Positions 15,907 through 24,337 of a stretch of DNA of 32,333 bases are shown one piece after another. The stretch spans positions 1-32,333 of the forward strand of contig NZ_FQYT01000026.1 in the NCBI RefSeq assembly GCF_900141895.1. Reading direction: 5' to 3'. Source of the stretch: Parasporobacterium paucivorans DSM 15970 (GTDB lineage: Bacteria > Bacillota > Clostridia > Lachnospirales > Lachnospiraceae). How positions within the stretch are numbered: position 1 is the stretch's first letter; each line of letters starts with the position of its first letter. The notes below the pieces were generated by a model that searched no databases, was not told the origin of the DNA, and saw only the letters and a list, made by a program, of their open reading frames with translations. Position numbers and translations under genes: made by a program.

Positions 15907-16176
15907 TCAGGCAAGGATACGCTGGAGAATCCATTTGTGGGAAGCCACGTTGTATAACAGCTCCACCAGACGCTCGTGACCCTCCAGGTGAATCCGGCAG
16001 ACGTATTGGAAAGTATTGATGCCCAAAAGTGAGGATTCTCTGCAGTAAACCACCTCGTCAATATTCAGAGTGATAAGTCTATGTTCATTATCCTCCAGGC
16101 GGATGCGCAGGGGCCTTATATCTCCCAGCGTGCTGAATAATGAAATTGCCTCAATGGGAATGTTGCTGTTCTGCAT
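15907..16176 (-). CDS. YolD-like protein
   Basis: This 89-residue protein starts at ATG 16176, eight bases after GGAGGT; a longer reading to 16218 runs back over that site. The pattern IRPLRIRLEDNEHRLITLNIDEV, then CRIHLEGHERLVELLYNV and KWILQRI, fits the YolD-like family, which ends in a conserved YELKY...W-x-L motif. YolD proteins are small soluble partners of Y-family polymerases in Bacillus, with a presumed regulatory role like that of UmuD. It is the first gene of the SOS unit, 27 bases ahead of the polymerase. Confidence 0.8.
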   Translation of the reverse strand: MQNSNIPIEAISLFSTLGDIRPLRIRLEDNEHRLITLNIDEVVYCRESSLLGINTFQYVCRIHLEGHERLVELLYNVASHKWILQRILA

Positions 16177-16216
16177 GTGATACCTCCATATATCAGGTAA
16201 ACCTGTCTTCACAGTC

Positions 16217-16245
16217 ATTATAGCAGAACATATGTTCGATGTAAA
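16217..16245 (-). promoter_or_regulatory. SOS promoter with LexA box
   Basis: On the minus strand TTTACA (16245-16240) and TATAAT (16222-16217) are separated by 17 bases. Between them lies CGAACATATGTTCT (16238-16225), with the exact GAAC-N4-GTTC dyad of the Gram-positive LexA/DinR box. A LexA dimer here would cover the promoter spacer and block polymerase. Confidence 0.92.
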
Positions 16246-16252
16246 GGCGGTT

Positions 16253-16702
16253 CTAAAAAGTCGCTTGGCTTAGATAAGAATTATGATATTTTCCGGAACC
16301 GGTGACATCTTCATCAAACCAGTCGGGAGGAATAAAGCATTCTGCCTGCTCCCGGCTCTCAAACTCCACTTCGGCTATGACAAGCCCGGAAAATCGTCCC
16401 TCGAATATGTCCAGTTCGATGGTGAGGTTCTCTGGAAGGGGAATAAGGTACCTTTTCTTGGTTATTAGATTTCCATCCGCCTTGGTTTTCAGGTGTGCAT
16501 AGCTCTGCTCTGTGAGAGGCAGGTTGTATTCTTCCCTTTCCATAAGACCTTCCGATTTATATGTCAGATAATAGGAATCATCCTGTCTGCGGATCCGGAT
16601 TACCGGCTGCGTGCACAGGTAGGCCTGCTCGATCTGGTGGAAAGGCAGCAAGGCAAGGTCATAAGGAATCTGTCGGACGGTAAATTTTCTTTCGATTTCC
16701 AT
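16253..16702 (-). CDS. CYTH domain protein
   Basis: This 149-residue protein begins MEIERKFTV, the ExExK signature of the CYTH (CyaB/thiamine triphosphatase) tunnel fold. Further charged strands follow: QPVIRIRRQDDSYYLTYKS, ITKKRYLIPL, LTIELDIFEG and LVIAEVEFESREQAECF. These line the metal- and triphosphate-binding tunnel. Family members hydrolyse inorganic or organic triphosphates; the substrate here is unknown. GGAGGA precedes the ATG. The gene ends seven bases before the -35 of the SOS promoter, so readthrough from it could also reach the YolD-polymerase pair. Confidence 0.88.
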   Translation of the reverse strand: MEIERKFTVRQIPYDLALLPFHQIEQAYLCTQPVIRIRRQDDSYYLTYKSEGLMEREEYNLPLTEQSYAHLKTKADGNLITKKRYLIPLPENLTIELDIFEGRFSGLVIAEVEFESREQAECFIPPDWFDEDVTGSGKYHNSYLSQATF

Positions 16703-16739
16703 AGGTGTTCCTCCGTTCTTAATATATCTGCCATTTTAC

Positions 16740-16768
16740 ATACAAAAAAAGCAAATGTCCATTGTCAA
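16740..16768 (-). promoter_or_regulatory. Promoter of the CYTH gene
   Basis: On the minus strand TTGACA (16768-16763) is followed after 17 bases by TTGTAT (16745-16740). It is back to back with the DJ-1 promoter. Confidence 0.6.
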
Positions 16769-16779
16769 TAAAATAAACT

Positions 16780-16808
16780 TTGAAATTAAAAGGTGCATCG
16801 TATATAAT
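16780..16808 (+). promoter_or_regulatory. Promoter of the DJ-1/PfpI gene
   Basis: TTGAAA (16780-16785) and TATAAT (16803-16808) are separated by 17 bases, about 33 bases before the start codon. Confidence 0.75.
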
Positions 16809-16840
16809 CGTGGTATATGAAGGAAAGAAGGTAATCTGCT

Positions 16841-17392
16841 ATGTATAAGGTATTGGTATTTCTTGCGGAAGGCTTTGAGGAAGTGGAGGCGCTGGCGGTT
16901 GCAGATGTGCTGATGAGGGCGGGTGCCCGGGTAAGGCTGGTGTCGGTATCTGAAAGCCTGCAGGTCAAAGGAGCCCATGGTATTGAGATAAAGGCAGGGC
17001 AATGCCTCAGAGATGTAGTGCAGGAAGAGGCGGATATACTGTTTTTGCCGGGAGGGATGCCCGGAACAACAAATCTGGGAAACAGCAAGGAACTGAAAGA
17101 AATGCTGTTTAAGCAGAATCAGGCGGGAAGACGAATCGCAGCCATCTGCGCCGCACCCAGCATTCTGGGGGAAATGGGACTGCTCCAGGGGAAGAAGGCC
17201 ACCTGCTATCCGGGGTTTGAGGATGCCCTCGCGGGAGCCGTCGTGGTGAATGAAAAAGTGGTGACCGATGGCAATATAACTAGCAGCCGGGGCATGGGTA
17301 CGGCCATCGATTTAGGACTTGCTCTTACGAAAATCCTGTTTGGATCTGCAAAAGAACAGGAAGTGGCAGGGGCTATCCAATATGAATTATAA
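16841..17392 (+). CDS. DJ-1/PfpI family protein
   Basis: This 183-residue protein has the DJ-1 core: KVLVFLAEGFEEVEALAVADVLMRAG, then DILFLPGGMPG, the nucleophile elbow AAICAAPSILG with Cys103, and the C-terminal SRGMGTAIDLGLAL. The conserved glutamate that tunes the cysteine lies in GFEEVE (13-16). Members act in oxidative stress or methylglyoxal handling, or as chaperones; the exact activity cannot be fixed here. It is a single-gene unit with its own promoter, and the trigger factor promoter starts just after its stop. Confidence 0.9.
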   Translation: MYKVLVFLAEGFEEVEALAVADVLMRAGARVRLVSVSESLQVKGAHGIEIKAGQCLRDVVQEEADILFLPGGMPGTTNLGNSKELKEMLFKQNQAGRRIAAICAAPSILGEMGLLQGKKATCYPGFEDALAGAVVVNEKVVTDGNITSSRGMGTAIDLGLALTKILFGSAKEQEVAGAIQYEL

Positions 17393-17395
17393 GGG

Positions 17396-17424
17396 ATGAC
17401 AACCCTTGACGCATGTGGTATAAT
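17396..17424 (+). promoter_or_regulatory. Promoter of the tig-clpP-clpX-lon operon
   Basis: ATGACA (17396-17401) and TATAAT (17419-17424) are 17 bases apart, giving a leader of about 60 bases. No CIRCE or CtsR heptad repeats are visible nearby. Confidence 0.65.
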
Positions 17425-17489
17425 GTACCGATGCATAATGCAAATAAATAACATAAAATAAAAACAGAAACTGAGGAGGAACCGTTAAA

Positions 17490-18785
17490 ATGGGTTTACA
17501 AGTTGAGAAATTAGAAAAAAATATGGCAAAACTTACGATTGAAGTGCCGGTTGAAAAAGTAGAGAAGGCAATAGACAGCGCATATAAAAAACAAAGAAAT
17601 AACATGAGTGTACCAGGATTCAGAAAGGGCAAAGTTCCACGCCAGATGCTTGAAAAGATGTATGGCGAGAGAATCTTCTTTGAAGATGCTGCCAATGAAA
17701 TGATTCCTGAGGCGTTTGAAAGTGCTGCATTGGAATCCGGACTGGAAATTGTTTCCCATCCGGACATTGAAGTTGTAAAGATGGCGAAAAACGAACCTTT
17801 TGTGTTCACAGCAATGGTTGCCGTGAAACCGGAAGTAGAGCTTGGCCAGTATAAAGGCGTTGAAGTAGAAAAAACAGAAGTAGAAGTTACGGAAGAAGAG
17901 ATTCAGGCAGAGCTGGACAAAGCTCTGGAACAGAACTCAAGACTTGTACCTGTTGAAGACAGGGCTGTACAGGATAGCGATATAACAAGCATCGACTTCG
18001 AAGGATTTGTGGACGGAGTTCCTTTTGACGGAGGAAAAGGGGAGGATTATTCCCTGACTATTGGTTCACACAGCTTTATTGATACCTTTGAAGAGCAGCT
18101 TATTGGTGTGAAAATCGGAGAAGAAGTAGAAATAAACGTAAAATTCCCGGAAGAATACCATTCAGAAGAGCTGAAAGGAAAACCTGCACTGTTTAAGGTT
18201 ACCGTTAAAGAAATCAAAGTGAAGGAAATTCCTGAGATGGATGATGAATTCGCATCCGAAGTATCCGAATTTGAAACACTGGAAGAATACAAAGCAGATG
18301 TTAAAGAAAAATTAAAAGAGAAAAAAGAAGCAGAAGCAAAACGCACCAAAGAGAATAAAGTTATAGACAAATTAATAGAGAATGCAACTATAGATGTGCC
18401 GGACCTGATGGTTCAGACACAGGCAAGACAGATGGCAAACGAGTTCGCCAACAGAATAGTGAGCCAGGGAATCAGCATGGAACAGTACCTGCAGATTACA
18501 GGCATGACAGAAGATAAAATGGTAGATCAGATGAAACCACAGGCATTAAGAACAATCCAGACCAGTCTGGTTCTTGAAGCAATCGTGGAAAAAGAAAACA
18601 TTGAAGCGAGTGAAGAAGAATACAACAAAGAACTTCAGACCATGGCAGAAATGTATAAAATGGAAGCAGACAAACTGAAAGAACTGATTTCAGAAAATGA
18701 AGAAAAACAGATTAAGACAGATATTGCGGTTCAGAAAGCAATAGATATGTTGTGTGAGGAAGCCGTAGAAAGAAAAGAGGCGTAA
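17490..18785 (+). CDS. tig: Trigger factor
   Basis: This 431-residue ribosome-associated chaperone and prolyl isomerase has the ribosome-binding signature GFRKGKVPR (43-51). The FKBP-like domain lies around 150-245 ([36 protein letters not shown] given in part) and is followed by a long helical, very charged C-terminal domain. Length is standard. GAGGAGG precedes the ATG. It is the first gene of a five-gene protein quality-control operon, the widespread order tig-clpP-clpX-lon-engB. Confidence 0.97.
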   Translation: MGLQVEKLEKNMAKLTIEVPVEKVEKAIDSAYKKQRNNMSVPGFRKGKVPRQMLEKMYGERIFFEDAANEMIPEAFESAALESGLEIVSHPDIEVVKMAKNEPFVFTAMVAVKPEVELGQYKGVEVEKTEVEVTEEEIQAELDKALEQNSRLVPVEDRAVQDSDITSIDFEGFVDGVPFDGGKGEDYSLTIGSHSFIDTFEEQLIGVKIGEEVEINVKFPEEYHSEELKGKPALFKVTVKEIKVKEIPEMDDEFASEVSEFETLEEYKADVKEKLKEKKEAEAKRTKENKVIDKLIENATIDVPDLMVQTQARQMANEFANRIVSQGISMEQYLQITGMTEDKMVDQMKPQALRTIQTSLVLEAIVEKENIEASEEEYNKELQTMAEMYKMEADKLKELISENEEKQIKTDIAVQKAIDMLCEEAVERKEA

Positions 18786-18787
18786 AT

Positions 18788-19369
18788 ATGAGTTTAGTAC
18801 CTTACGTAATCGAACAGACAAGTCACGGAGAAAGATCTTATGATATCTACTCCAGACTTCTGAAAGAACGAATCATATTTTTGGCGGAAGAGGTCAACGA
18901 TGTCAGTGCGAGCATAGTCATTGCGCAGCTGCTGTTCCTTGAGTCCGAGGATCCAGGCAAGGATATCCATTTATATATCAACAGTCCGGGAGGATCCGTT
19001 ACAGCCGGAATGGCAATTTATGATACAATGAATTACATCAAATGTGATGTGTCTACAATCTGCATCGGTATGGCAGCAAGCATGGGAGCGTTCCTTCTTT
19101 CAGGAGGAGCGAAGGGCAAGAGATTTGCACTTCCCAACGCAGAGATCATGATTCACCAGCCACTGGGCGGGGCGCAGGGACAGGCTTCCGATATTAAGAT
19201 TGTTGCAGACCATATTGTCAAGATAAAAAGGAAAATCAATGAGATTCTGGCTGAGAATACAGGAAAATCTCTCGCGATCATAGAGGTGGATACGGATAGG
19301 GATAACTACAAGAGTGCCCAGGAAGCCATGGAGTATGGTCTGATTGACAGCGTAATCACCAGCCGATAG
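18788..19369 (+). CDS. clpP: ATP-dependent Clp protease proteolytic subunit
   Basis: This 193-residue serine protease forms the tetradecameric barrel of ClpXP. The catalytic triad is complete: Ser98 (GMAASMG), His123 (IMIHQP) and Asp172 (DTDRDNY). The N-terminal axial loop starts [19 protein letters not shown] and no long propeptide is seen. It lies two bases after tig and 34 bases before clpX. Confidence 0.97.
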   Translation: MSLVPYVIEQTSHGERSYDIYSRLLKERIIFLAEEVNDVSASIVIAQLLFLESEDPGKDIHLYINSPGGSVTAGMAIYDTMNYIKCDVSTICIGMAASMGAFLLSGGAKGKRFALPNAEIMIHQPLGGAQGQASDIKIVADHIVKIKRKINEILAENTGKSLAIIEVDTDRDNYKSAQEAMEYGLIDSVITSR

Positions 19370-19403
19370 GATTGGGAGAGTTGCTTTTAGAAAAGAGGAA
19401 AAC

Positions 19404-20696
19404 ATGGCAAATAAAATGGATGACAAATTACTAAGATGCTCTTTTTGCGGGAAGTCCCAGGATCAGGTTAGAAAGCTCATCGCAGGACCGGATGGCGCAT
19501 ATATCTGTGATGAATGCGTAGATATCTGCGCGGAAATCATAGAGGATGAATTTGAAGATTACGAGCCGGCGGAGTATGAGATAAATCTTTTAAAACCCAA
19601 GGAAATCAAAGAATTCTTAGATGAATATGTTATCGGACAGGATGAAGCCAAAAAAGTGCTGGCCGTATCCGTATATAACCATTACAAGAGAATTACCTCT
19701 GGAAAAGACCTGGATGTTGAACTGCAGAAGAGCAATATCCTGATGCTGGGGCCTACGGGCTCCGGAAAAACATATCTGGCGCAGACTCTGGCAAAGCTTT
19801 TGAATGTGCCGTTTGCCATTGCAGATGCCACAGCTCTGACAGAGGCTGGTTATGTAGGGGAGGATGTGGAGAACATCCTGCTGAAACTGATCCAGGCGGC
19901 AGACTATGATATCGAAAAAGCGGAATTGGGTATCATTTATATTGATGAAATCGACAAGATAACCAAAAAATCAGAAAATGTTTCCATTACCAGAGATGTT
20001 TCAGGCGAAGGCGTACAGCAGGCTCTCCTGAAAATCCTGGAAGGAACCACTGCGTCCGTACCACCCCAGGGTGGCAGAAAGCATCCCCAGCAGGAGCTGA
20101 TCCAGATCGATACCACGAACATACTCTTTATCTGCGGAGGTGCGTTCGATGGCCTGGAAAAGATTATTGAAACCAGAATCGACAAGAAATCTATAGGATT
20201 CAATGCGGAAATCGCACATAGAAAAGACAACAGACTCGATGAGCTCTTCAAGATGGTCATGCCCCAGGATTTGATGAAGTTTGGCCTGATACCGGAATTC
20301 ATTGGACGTGTACCCGTGACCGTATCCCTGCAGTCTCTGGACGTGGAGGCTCTGGTCAAAATATTGAGAGAACCAAAAAACGCCATTATAAAACAGTACC
20401 AGAAATTGTTTGAATTGGATGGTGTGGACCTGGAGTTTACAGAAGAGGCAGTCAGGGCAATTGCAGAGAAATCCTCTGCAAGAAAAACAGGAGCCCGTGG
20501 TCTCCGCTCGATTATGGAAAGCGTCATGATGGACATCATGTACCAGATTCCGTCTGATCCGACCATCTCCGAGTGCATAATCACCAAGGATGTGGTGGAA
20601 AATAACGCAGAACCGGAGATTACCCACAAGGAGGCAGCTGCTGCAAAAAAGCCTGCAAAGAAAATTTTTAAAAAGGGTGACGACGAGACGGCATAA
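19404..20696 (+). CDS. clpX: ClpX unfoldase subunit
   Basis: This 430-residue AAA+ unfoldase has the N-terminal zinc-binding domain (Cys12, Cys15, Cys35, Cys38), Walker A GPTGSGKT (116-123), Walker [11 protein letters not shown], and the sensor-2 [10 protein letters not shown]. The IGF-like ClpP-docking loop reads IGFNAE, as in ClpX proteins. The C-terminal tail is rich in A and K. It recognises tagged substrates and feeds them to ClpP encoded just upstream. GAGGAAA precedes the ATG. Confidence 0.97.
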   Translation: MANKMDDKLLRCSFCGKSQDQVRKLIAGPDGAYICDECVDICAEIIEDEFEDYEPAEYEINLLKPKEIKEFLDEYVIGQDEAKKVLAVSVYNHYKRITSGKDLDVELQKSNILMLGPTGSGKTYLAQTLAKLLNVPFAIADATALTEAGYVGEDVENILLKLIQAADYDIEKAELGIIYIDEIDKITKKSENVSITRDVSGEGVQQALLKILEGTTASVPPQGGRKHPQQELIQIDTTNILFICGGAFDGLEKIIETRIDKKSIGFNAEIAHRKDNRLDELFKMVMPQDLMKFGLIPEFIGRVPVTVSLQSLDVEALVKILREPKNAIIKQYQKLFELDGVDLEFTEEAVRAIAEKSSARKTGARGLRSIMESVMMDIMYQIPSDPTISECIITKDVVENNAEPEITHKEAAAAKKPAKKIFKKGDDETA

Positions 20697-20718
20697 TGAA
20701 TAAGTAGGTGGAATTGTG

Positions 20719-23031
20719 ATGACTGACAGACAGATATTACCGGTAATACCGCTGAGAGGAATGACTGTTCTTCCTGGAATGATAACACATTTTGATGTCA
20801 GCAGAGAAAAATCAGTCCGTGCAATAGAACAGGTAATGGTGGGAGACCGTCTGGTCTTTCTGCTTACCCAGAAAGATGCGGGAGAACTCGAAATAAATCC
20901 GGACAATATGTACAGTGTGGGTGTAGTTGCCCAGGTGAAGCAGCTGATCCAGCTTCCCTCCAACATCGTGCGTGTCCTGATCGAAGCAAAAGACAGAGCA
21001 AAATTAATAGAGTGGAAAGAAACTGAGCCTATTTTGAAAGCGGAGATTGAGCACTTTGAACTTGAAAGTGCTCAGATGGATGAAGCTTCAAAAGAGGCTA
21101 TGGTTCGTACCCTCCAGGAGATGGTTGAACGTTTTCTGGAGCTGAATCCACAGCTTAAGTCAGATGCTTATAAATATCTTGGAGAAATGACAAAGCTGGA
21201 TGAAGTGCTGGAACAGCTGGCCATTCATGCATCCCTTCCCTACACTGAAAAACAGGTGTACCTGGAAGCGGAGAATATGTCCGCCCAATACGAAATTCTT
21301 GCGAAATATCTGGGAAATGAAATAGAAGTAAGTCGCATCAAGAGGGAACTCCAGGACAAGGTCAAGGAAAAAATCGATACGAATCAGAAGGAATACATCC
21401 TCCGTGAGCAGATGAAGCTGATTCGTGAAGAGCTTGGCGACGACGAAACATTTTCGGAAGCAGATACCTTCATGGAAGAGCTTAAGAAATTAAAAGCGCC
21501 AAAATCCGTCAAGGAAAAAATTGAAAAAGAAATCAAACGGTTTAAAAGCAGCGGAGCCAATTCGGCGGAAAGCAGCATGACAAGAGGATATATCGAGGTC
21601 CTGCTGAACCTTCCCTGGGATAAGGCATCGAAAGACAACAGGGATATTAAGCATGCAAAAGCTGTCCTGGATGAAGAACACTACGGTCTGGAACAGGTAA
21701 AGGAAAGAATTCTTGAGTTTCTGGCAGTCAGAGCCCTTAAGGCGAATAAAGGACCGAGTCCTATTCTTTGTCTTGTAGGTCCTCCGGGAACCGGAAAAAG
21801 CTCAATTGCAAAATCCGTGGCATCCGCCCTTGGCAAAAAATACGTCCGGATATCCCTGGGCGGAGTGCGGGATGAGGCTGAGATAAGAGGCCACAGAAAG
21901 ACCTACGTAGGTGCTATGCCCGGCCGTATAGCCAATGCCCTGAAACAGGCAGGTGTGAAGAACCCCCTTATGCTGCTGGATGAGATCGACAAACTGGGCA
22001 ATGATTACAAGGGAGATCCTTCCGCGGCCCTGTTGGAAGTGTTGGATACCGAGCAGAACACTGCATTCAGAGATCATTATGTGGAGCTTCCAATCGATTT
22101 GTCGGAAGTGCTTTTTATTGTGACGGCCAATACAACCCAGACAATTCCAGGTCCCCTTCTCGACCGTATGGAAATCATCGAGGTTACCAGTTATACACAG
22201 AATGAGAAGGAACACATAGCAAAGGATTATCTGCTTCCCAAGCAGATCAGACGGCATGGTCTGGATGAAGCCCAGCTTAAGATAAGCATTAAAGCCCTGA
22301 AGATGGTAATAGCCGACTACACAAGGGAAGCCGGCGTAAGGAATCTGGAGAGAAAGCTGGCGGATATCTGCAGGAAAGCGGCAAAAGAAATCCTGGAGAC
22401 CGGAAAAAAAACGGTCAATGTGACGGAAAAGAGCATCGAGAAGTATCTGGGAAAACCACTATATTCCATTGAATATGCGAATGAAGCAGACGAGATTGGA
22501 ATAGTGAGGGGACTTGCATGGACAAGCGTCGGAGGAGATACCCTTCAGATAGAAGTAAATATAATGCCCGGAAAGGGTGAAATTATGCTTACCGGAAAAC
22601 TGGGTGAGGTAATGAAGGAATCCGCCATGACCGGACTAAGCTATATTCGTTCCATAGCGCCTAAATATAACATACCCGACGAGTTTTTCAAAAACAATGA
22701 TATACATATACATATTCCGGAGGGAGCCACCCCGAAAGACGGTCCTTCAGCCGGAATCAGCATGGCTACAGCTATGCTGTCTGCCATTTTAAAACGCCCT
22801 GTAAAATCCAGTGTTGCCATGACCGGTGAAATCACACTGAGAGGAAGGGTCATACCAATCGGTGGACTGAAGGAGAAAATCCTGGCGGCCAAGGTTGCCG
22901 GAATAAAAACCGTTCTGATACCGGCGAAAAACAAGAGGGATGTGGATGATATATCCATGGAAATCCGAAAAGGACTGAATCTTATATTTGTGGAAAATAT
23001 GGAGGCAGTGCTGAAAGAAGCACTGAACTGA
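20719..23031 (+). CDS. lon: ATP-dependent protease La
   Basis: The start is taken as ATG 20719 (770 residues) because AGGTGG lies seven bases upstream; a GTG at 20716 is just possible. The N-terminal substrate domain, a coiled-coil region around 190-260, the AAA+ module (Walker A GPPGTGKSS 354-362, Walker B LLDEIDKLGND) and the protease domain follow in order. Catalytic Ser677 (PKDGPSAG) and Lys720 (GGLKEKIL) have the same numbers as in B. subtilis LonA. It degrades damaged and regulatory proteins in the cytoplasm. One base separates its stop from engB. Confidence 0.97.
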   Translation: MTDRQILPVIPLRGMTVLPGMITHFDVSREKSVRAIEQVMVGDRLVFLLTQKDAGELEINPDNMYSVGVVAQVKQLIQLPSNIVRVLIEAKDRAKLIEWKETEPILKAEIEHFELESAQMDEASKEAMVRTLQEMVERFLELNPQLKSDAYKYLGEMTKLDEVLEQLAIHASLPYTEKQVYLEAENMSAQYEILAKYLGNEIEVSRIKRELQDKVKEKIDTNQKEYILREQMKLIREELGDDETFSEADTFMEELKKLKAPKSVKEKIEKEIKRFKSSGANSAESSMTRGYIEVLLNLPWDKASKDNRDIKHAKAVLDEEHYGLEQVKERILEFLAVRALKANKGPSPILCLVGPPGTGKSSIAKSVASALGKKYVRISLGGVRDEAEIRGHRKTYVGAMPGRIANALKQAGVKNPLMLLDEIDKLGNDYKGDPSAALLEVLDTEQNTAFRDHYVELPIDLSEVLFIVTANTTQTIPGPLLDRMEIIEVTSYTQNEKEHIAKDYLLPKQIRRHGLDEAQLKISIKALKMVIADYTREAGVRNLERKLADICRKAAKEILETGKKTVNVTEKSIEKYLGKPLYSIEYANEADEIGIVRGLAWTSVGGDTLQIEVNIMPGKGEIMLTGKLGEVMKESAMTGLSYIRSIAPKYNIPDEFFKNNDIHIHIPEGATPKDGPSAGISMATAMLSAILKRPVKSSVAMTGEITLRGRVIPIGGLKEKILAAKVAGIKTVLIPAKNKRDVDDISMEIRKGLNLIFVENMEAVLKEALN

Positions 23032-23032
23032 T

Positions 23033-23617
23033 ATGGTAATAAAAAATGTAAACTTAGAGATAGTATGCGGAATCACCAGCGTCCTGCCAACGAACATCCA
23101 TCCGGAGGTTGCTTTTGCGGGAAAATCCAATGTGGGCAAGTCATCCCTGATTAATGGGCTGATGAACCGGAAAGCTTATGCGAGGACGTCTTCCCAACCC
23201 GGAAAGACACAGACGATTAATTATTACATGATTAACGAGGATGTGTATTTTGTGGATCTTCCAGGGTATGGTTACGCCACTGCAGCTGTCTCCGTGAAAG
23301 AAAAATGGGGAAAGATGATTGAAAAATATCTTCAGACCTCAGAAATGCTGAAGGGTGTATTTCTTCTGCTGGACATCAGGCATGATCCCTCCACAAATGA
23401 TAAAAACATGTACGAATGGATACTGCATAATGGATTCAAGCCAATCATAATAGCAACCAAGATGGATAAACTGAACAGAAGCCAGGTTGCCAAGCATGTA
23501 AAAGCAATCAGAACCGGCTTAAATGCCGGTTCTGATACAATAATTATTCCTTATTCAGCCGTTACGAAACAGGGACGAGATGAAATATGGGCAACAATCG
23601 AATCCCTTATTTCATAA
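23033..23617 (+). CDS. engB: Ribosome biogenesis GTP-binding protein EngB/YsxC
   Basis: This 194-residue GTPase has G1 GKSNVGKSS (30-38), G2 QPGKTQTINYY, G3 DLPGYGYA, G4 TKMDKLNR and G5 SAVTKQG, all typical of EngB. It assists assembly of the 50S ribosomal subunit. It ends the tig-clp-lon operon. The last codons lie within a perfect hairpin shared with the convergent DUF4364 gene, the two reading frames overlapping by 11 bases. Confidence 0.96.
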   Translation: MVIKNVNLEIVCGITSVLPTNIHPEVAFAGKSNVGKSSLINGLMNRKAYARTSSQPGKTQTINYYMINEDVYFVDLPGYGYATAAVSVKEKWGKMIEKYLQTSEMLKGVFLLLDIRHDPSTNDKNMYEWILHNGFKPIIIATKMDKLNRSQVAKHVKAIRTGLNAGSDTIIIPYSAVTKQGRDEIWATIESLIS

Positions 23618-23623
23618 GGGATT
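23601..23623. other. Hairpin shared by the ends of two convergent genes
   Basis: AATCCCTTAT (23601-23610) and ATAAGGGATT (23614-23623) are perfect arms around TTC. They contain the stop codons of both engB and the DUF4364 gene. No clear T-run follows in either direction, so it may protect RNA ends or act as a weak bidirectional terminator. Confidence 0.6.
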
Positions 23624-24134
23624 TCATTATGTGGGAATAAATTTCCTGGCTGGCATCCTTCCAATTGACGCACATATAGGAAGCCTGTTCCTTGGTAGGT
23701 ACAGAAAGGTTAAGTTCTATCAGGGTTGACTTTCCTTCTTTTACCTGGCAATGAACCACGTAATCCTGGTTCGTGGATTTGTAATAATCCGCAACTGTGC
23801 CGACCTCGTTGCGCAGCTCATATTTGTTCTCGATGAGGAAAATGTCCACATCATCAATAATAGCCGTAGATATTTTGTTTCCGAAAAAACTCAAGGTATC
23901 ACATCCCTCGGGAGTGATATGATAATAGGAAGTGTTTCGTATATTTTCAAGACTGATAAAGCCGGATTCCAGAAGCCCTGCGAGGGCTCGCTGCAGAGTA
24001 AAGTAGTCGGTATATCCCTTCTCCAGGAAAAATTCGGACACCTGGCTGTTCGTAAGAGGGAAGTCCACTTTGTTAAGCATGTACAGGATTATCAGTTTGT
24101 AAAGAGTCAGGGAATCGAGTGCCATTTTTTTCAC
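23607..24134 (-). CDS. DUF4364 family protein
   Basis: The core MALDSLTLYKLIILYMLNKV followed by DFPLTNSQVSEFFLEKGYTDY identifies DUF4364, a clostridial family with a winged-helix-like N-terminal part and no known function. The start is taken as GTG 24134, close behind AGAAAGGA; ATG 24125 is the alternative and would lose three residues. The first 80 residues look like a PadR-like DNA-binding fold, so a regulatory role is possible. The C-terminal half is a mixed alpha/beta domain. It stands alone between engB and rho on the opposite strand. Confidence 0.85.
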   Translation of the reverse strand: MKKMALDSLTLYKLIILYMLNKVDFPLTNSQVSEFFLEKGYTDYFTLQRALAGLLESGFISLENIRNTSYYHITPEGCDTLSFFGNKISTAIIDDVDIFLIENKYELRNEVGTVADYYKSTNQDYVVHCQVKEGKSTLIELNLSVPTKEQASYMCVNWKDASQEIYSHIMKSLMK

Positions 24135-24218
24135 AAAATCCTTTCTAAAAAGAATAAAATACACACATATGATACCATATTCCGAATAATAATACTACCA
24201 TTTTGGGGATTGCTGAGG

Positions 24219-24238
24219 TATAATGACAATAGTCATTA
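24219..24238 (+). promoter_or_regulatory. -10 element overlapped by a dyad upstream of rho
   Basis: TATAAT (24219-24224) overlaps an inverted repeat, TAATGAC (24221-24227) and GTCATTA (24232-24238) around AATA. The -35 region is poor. The dyad could be an operator or the first hairpin of the roughly 100-base rho leader. Confidence 0.45.
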
Positions 24239-24337
24239 ATGTACAAATTTGCAGCAATCAAGGTATAGTATATTCTAACCGTCTGAGTTCTTAATTTATC
24301 CAATAAAATGTAAAAAAACTAAAAAGGGAGTAATTCT

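Noticed and set aside
17406-17424. TTGACG as -35 of the tig promoter
   Set aside because: It is only 7 bases from the TATAAT; ATGACA at 17396 has the correct 17-base spacing.
19937-20966. Long minus-strand frames opposite clpX and lon
   Set aside because: Shadow frames of strongly conserved genes; no ribosome sites or recognisable domains.
23601-23640. Strong bidirectional intrinsic terminator at the engB/DUF4364 junction
   Set aside because: The stem is perfect but no T-run follows on either strand, so only a hairpin is reported.
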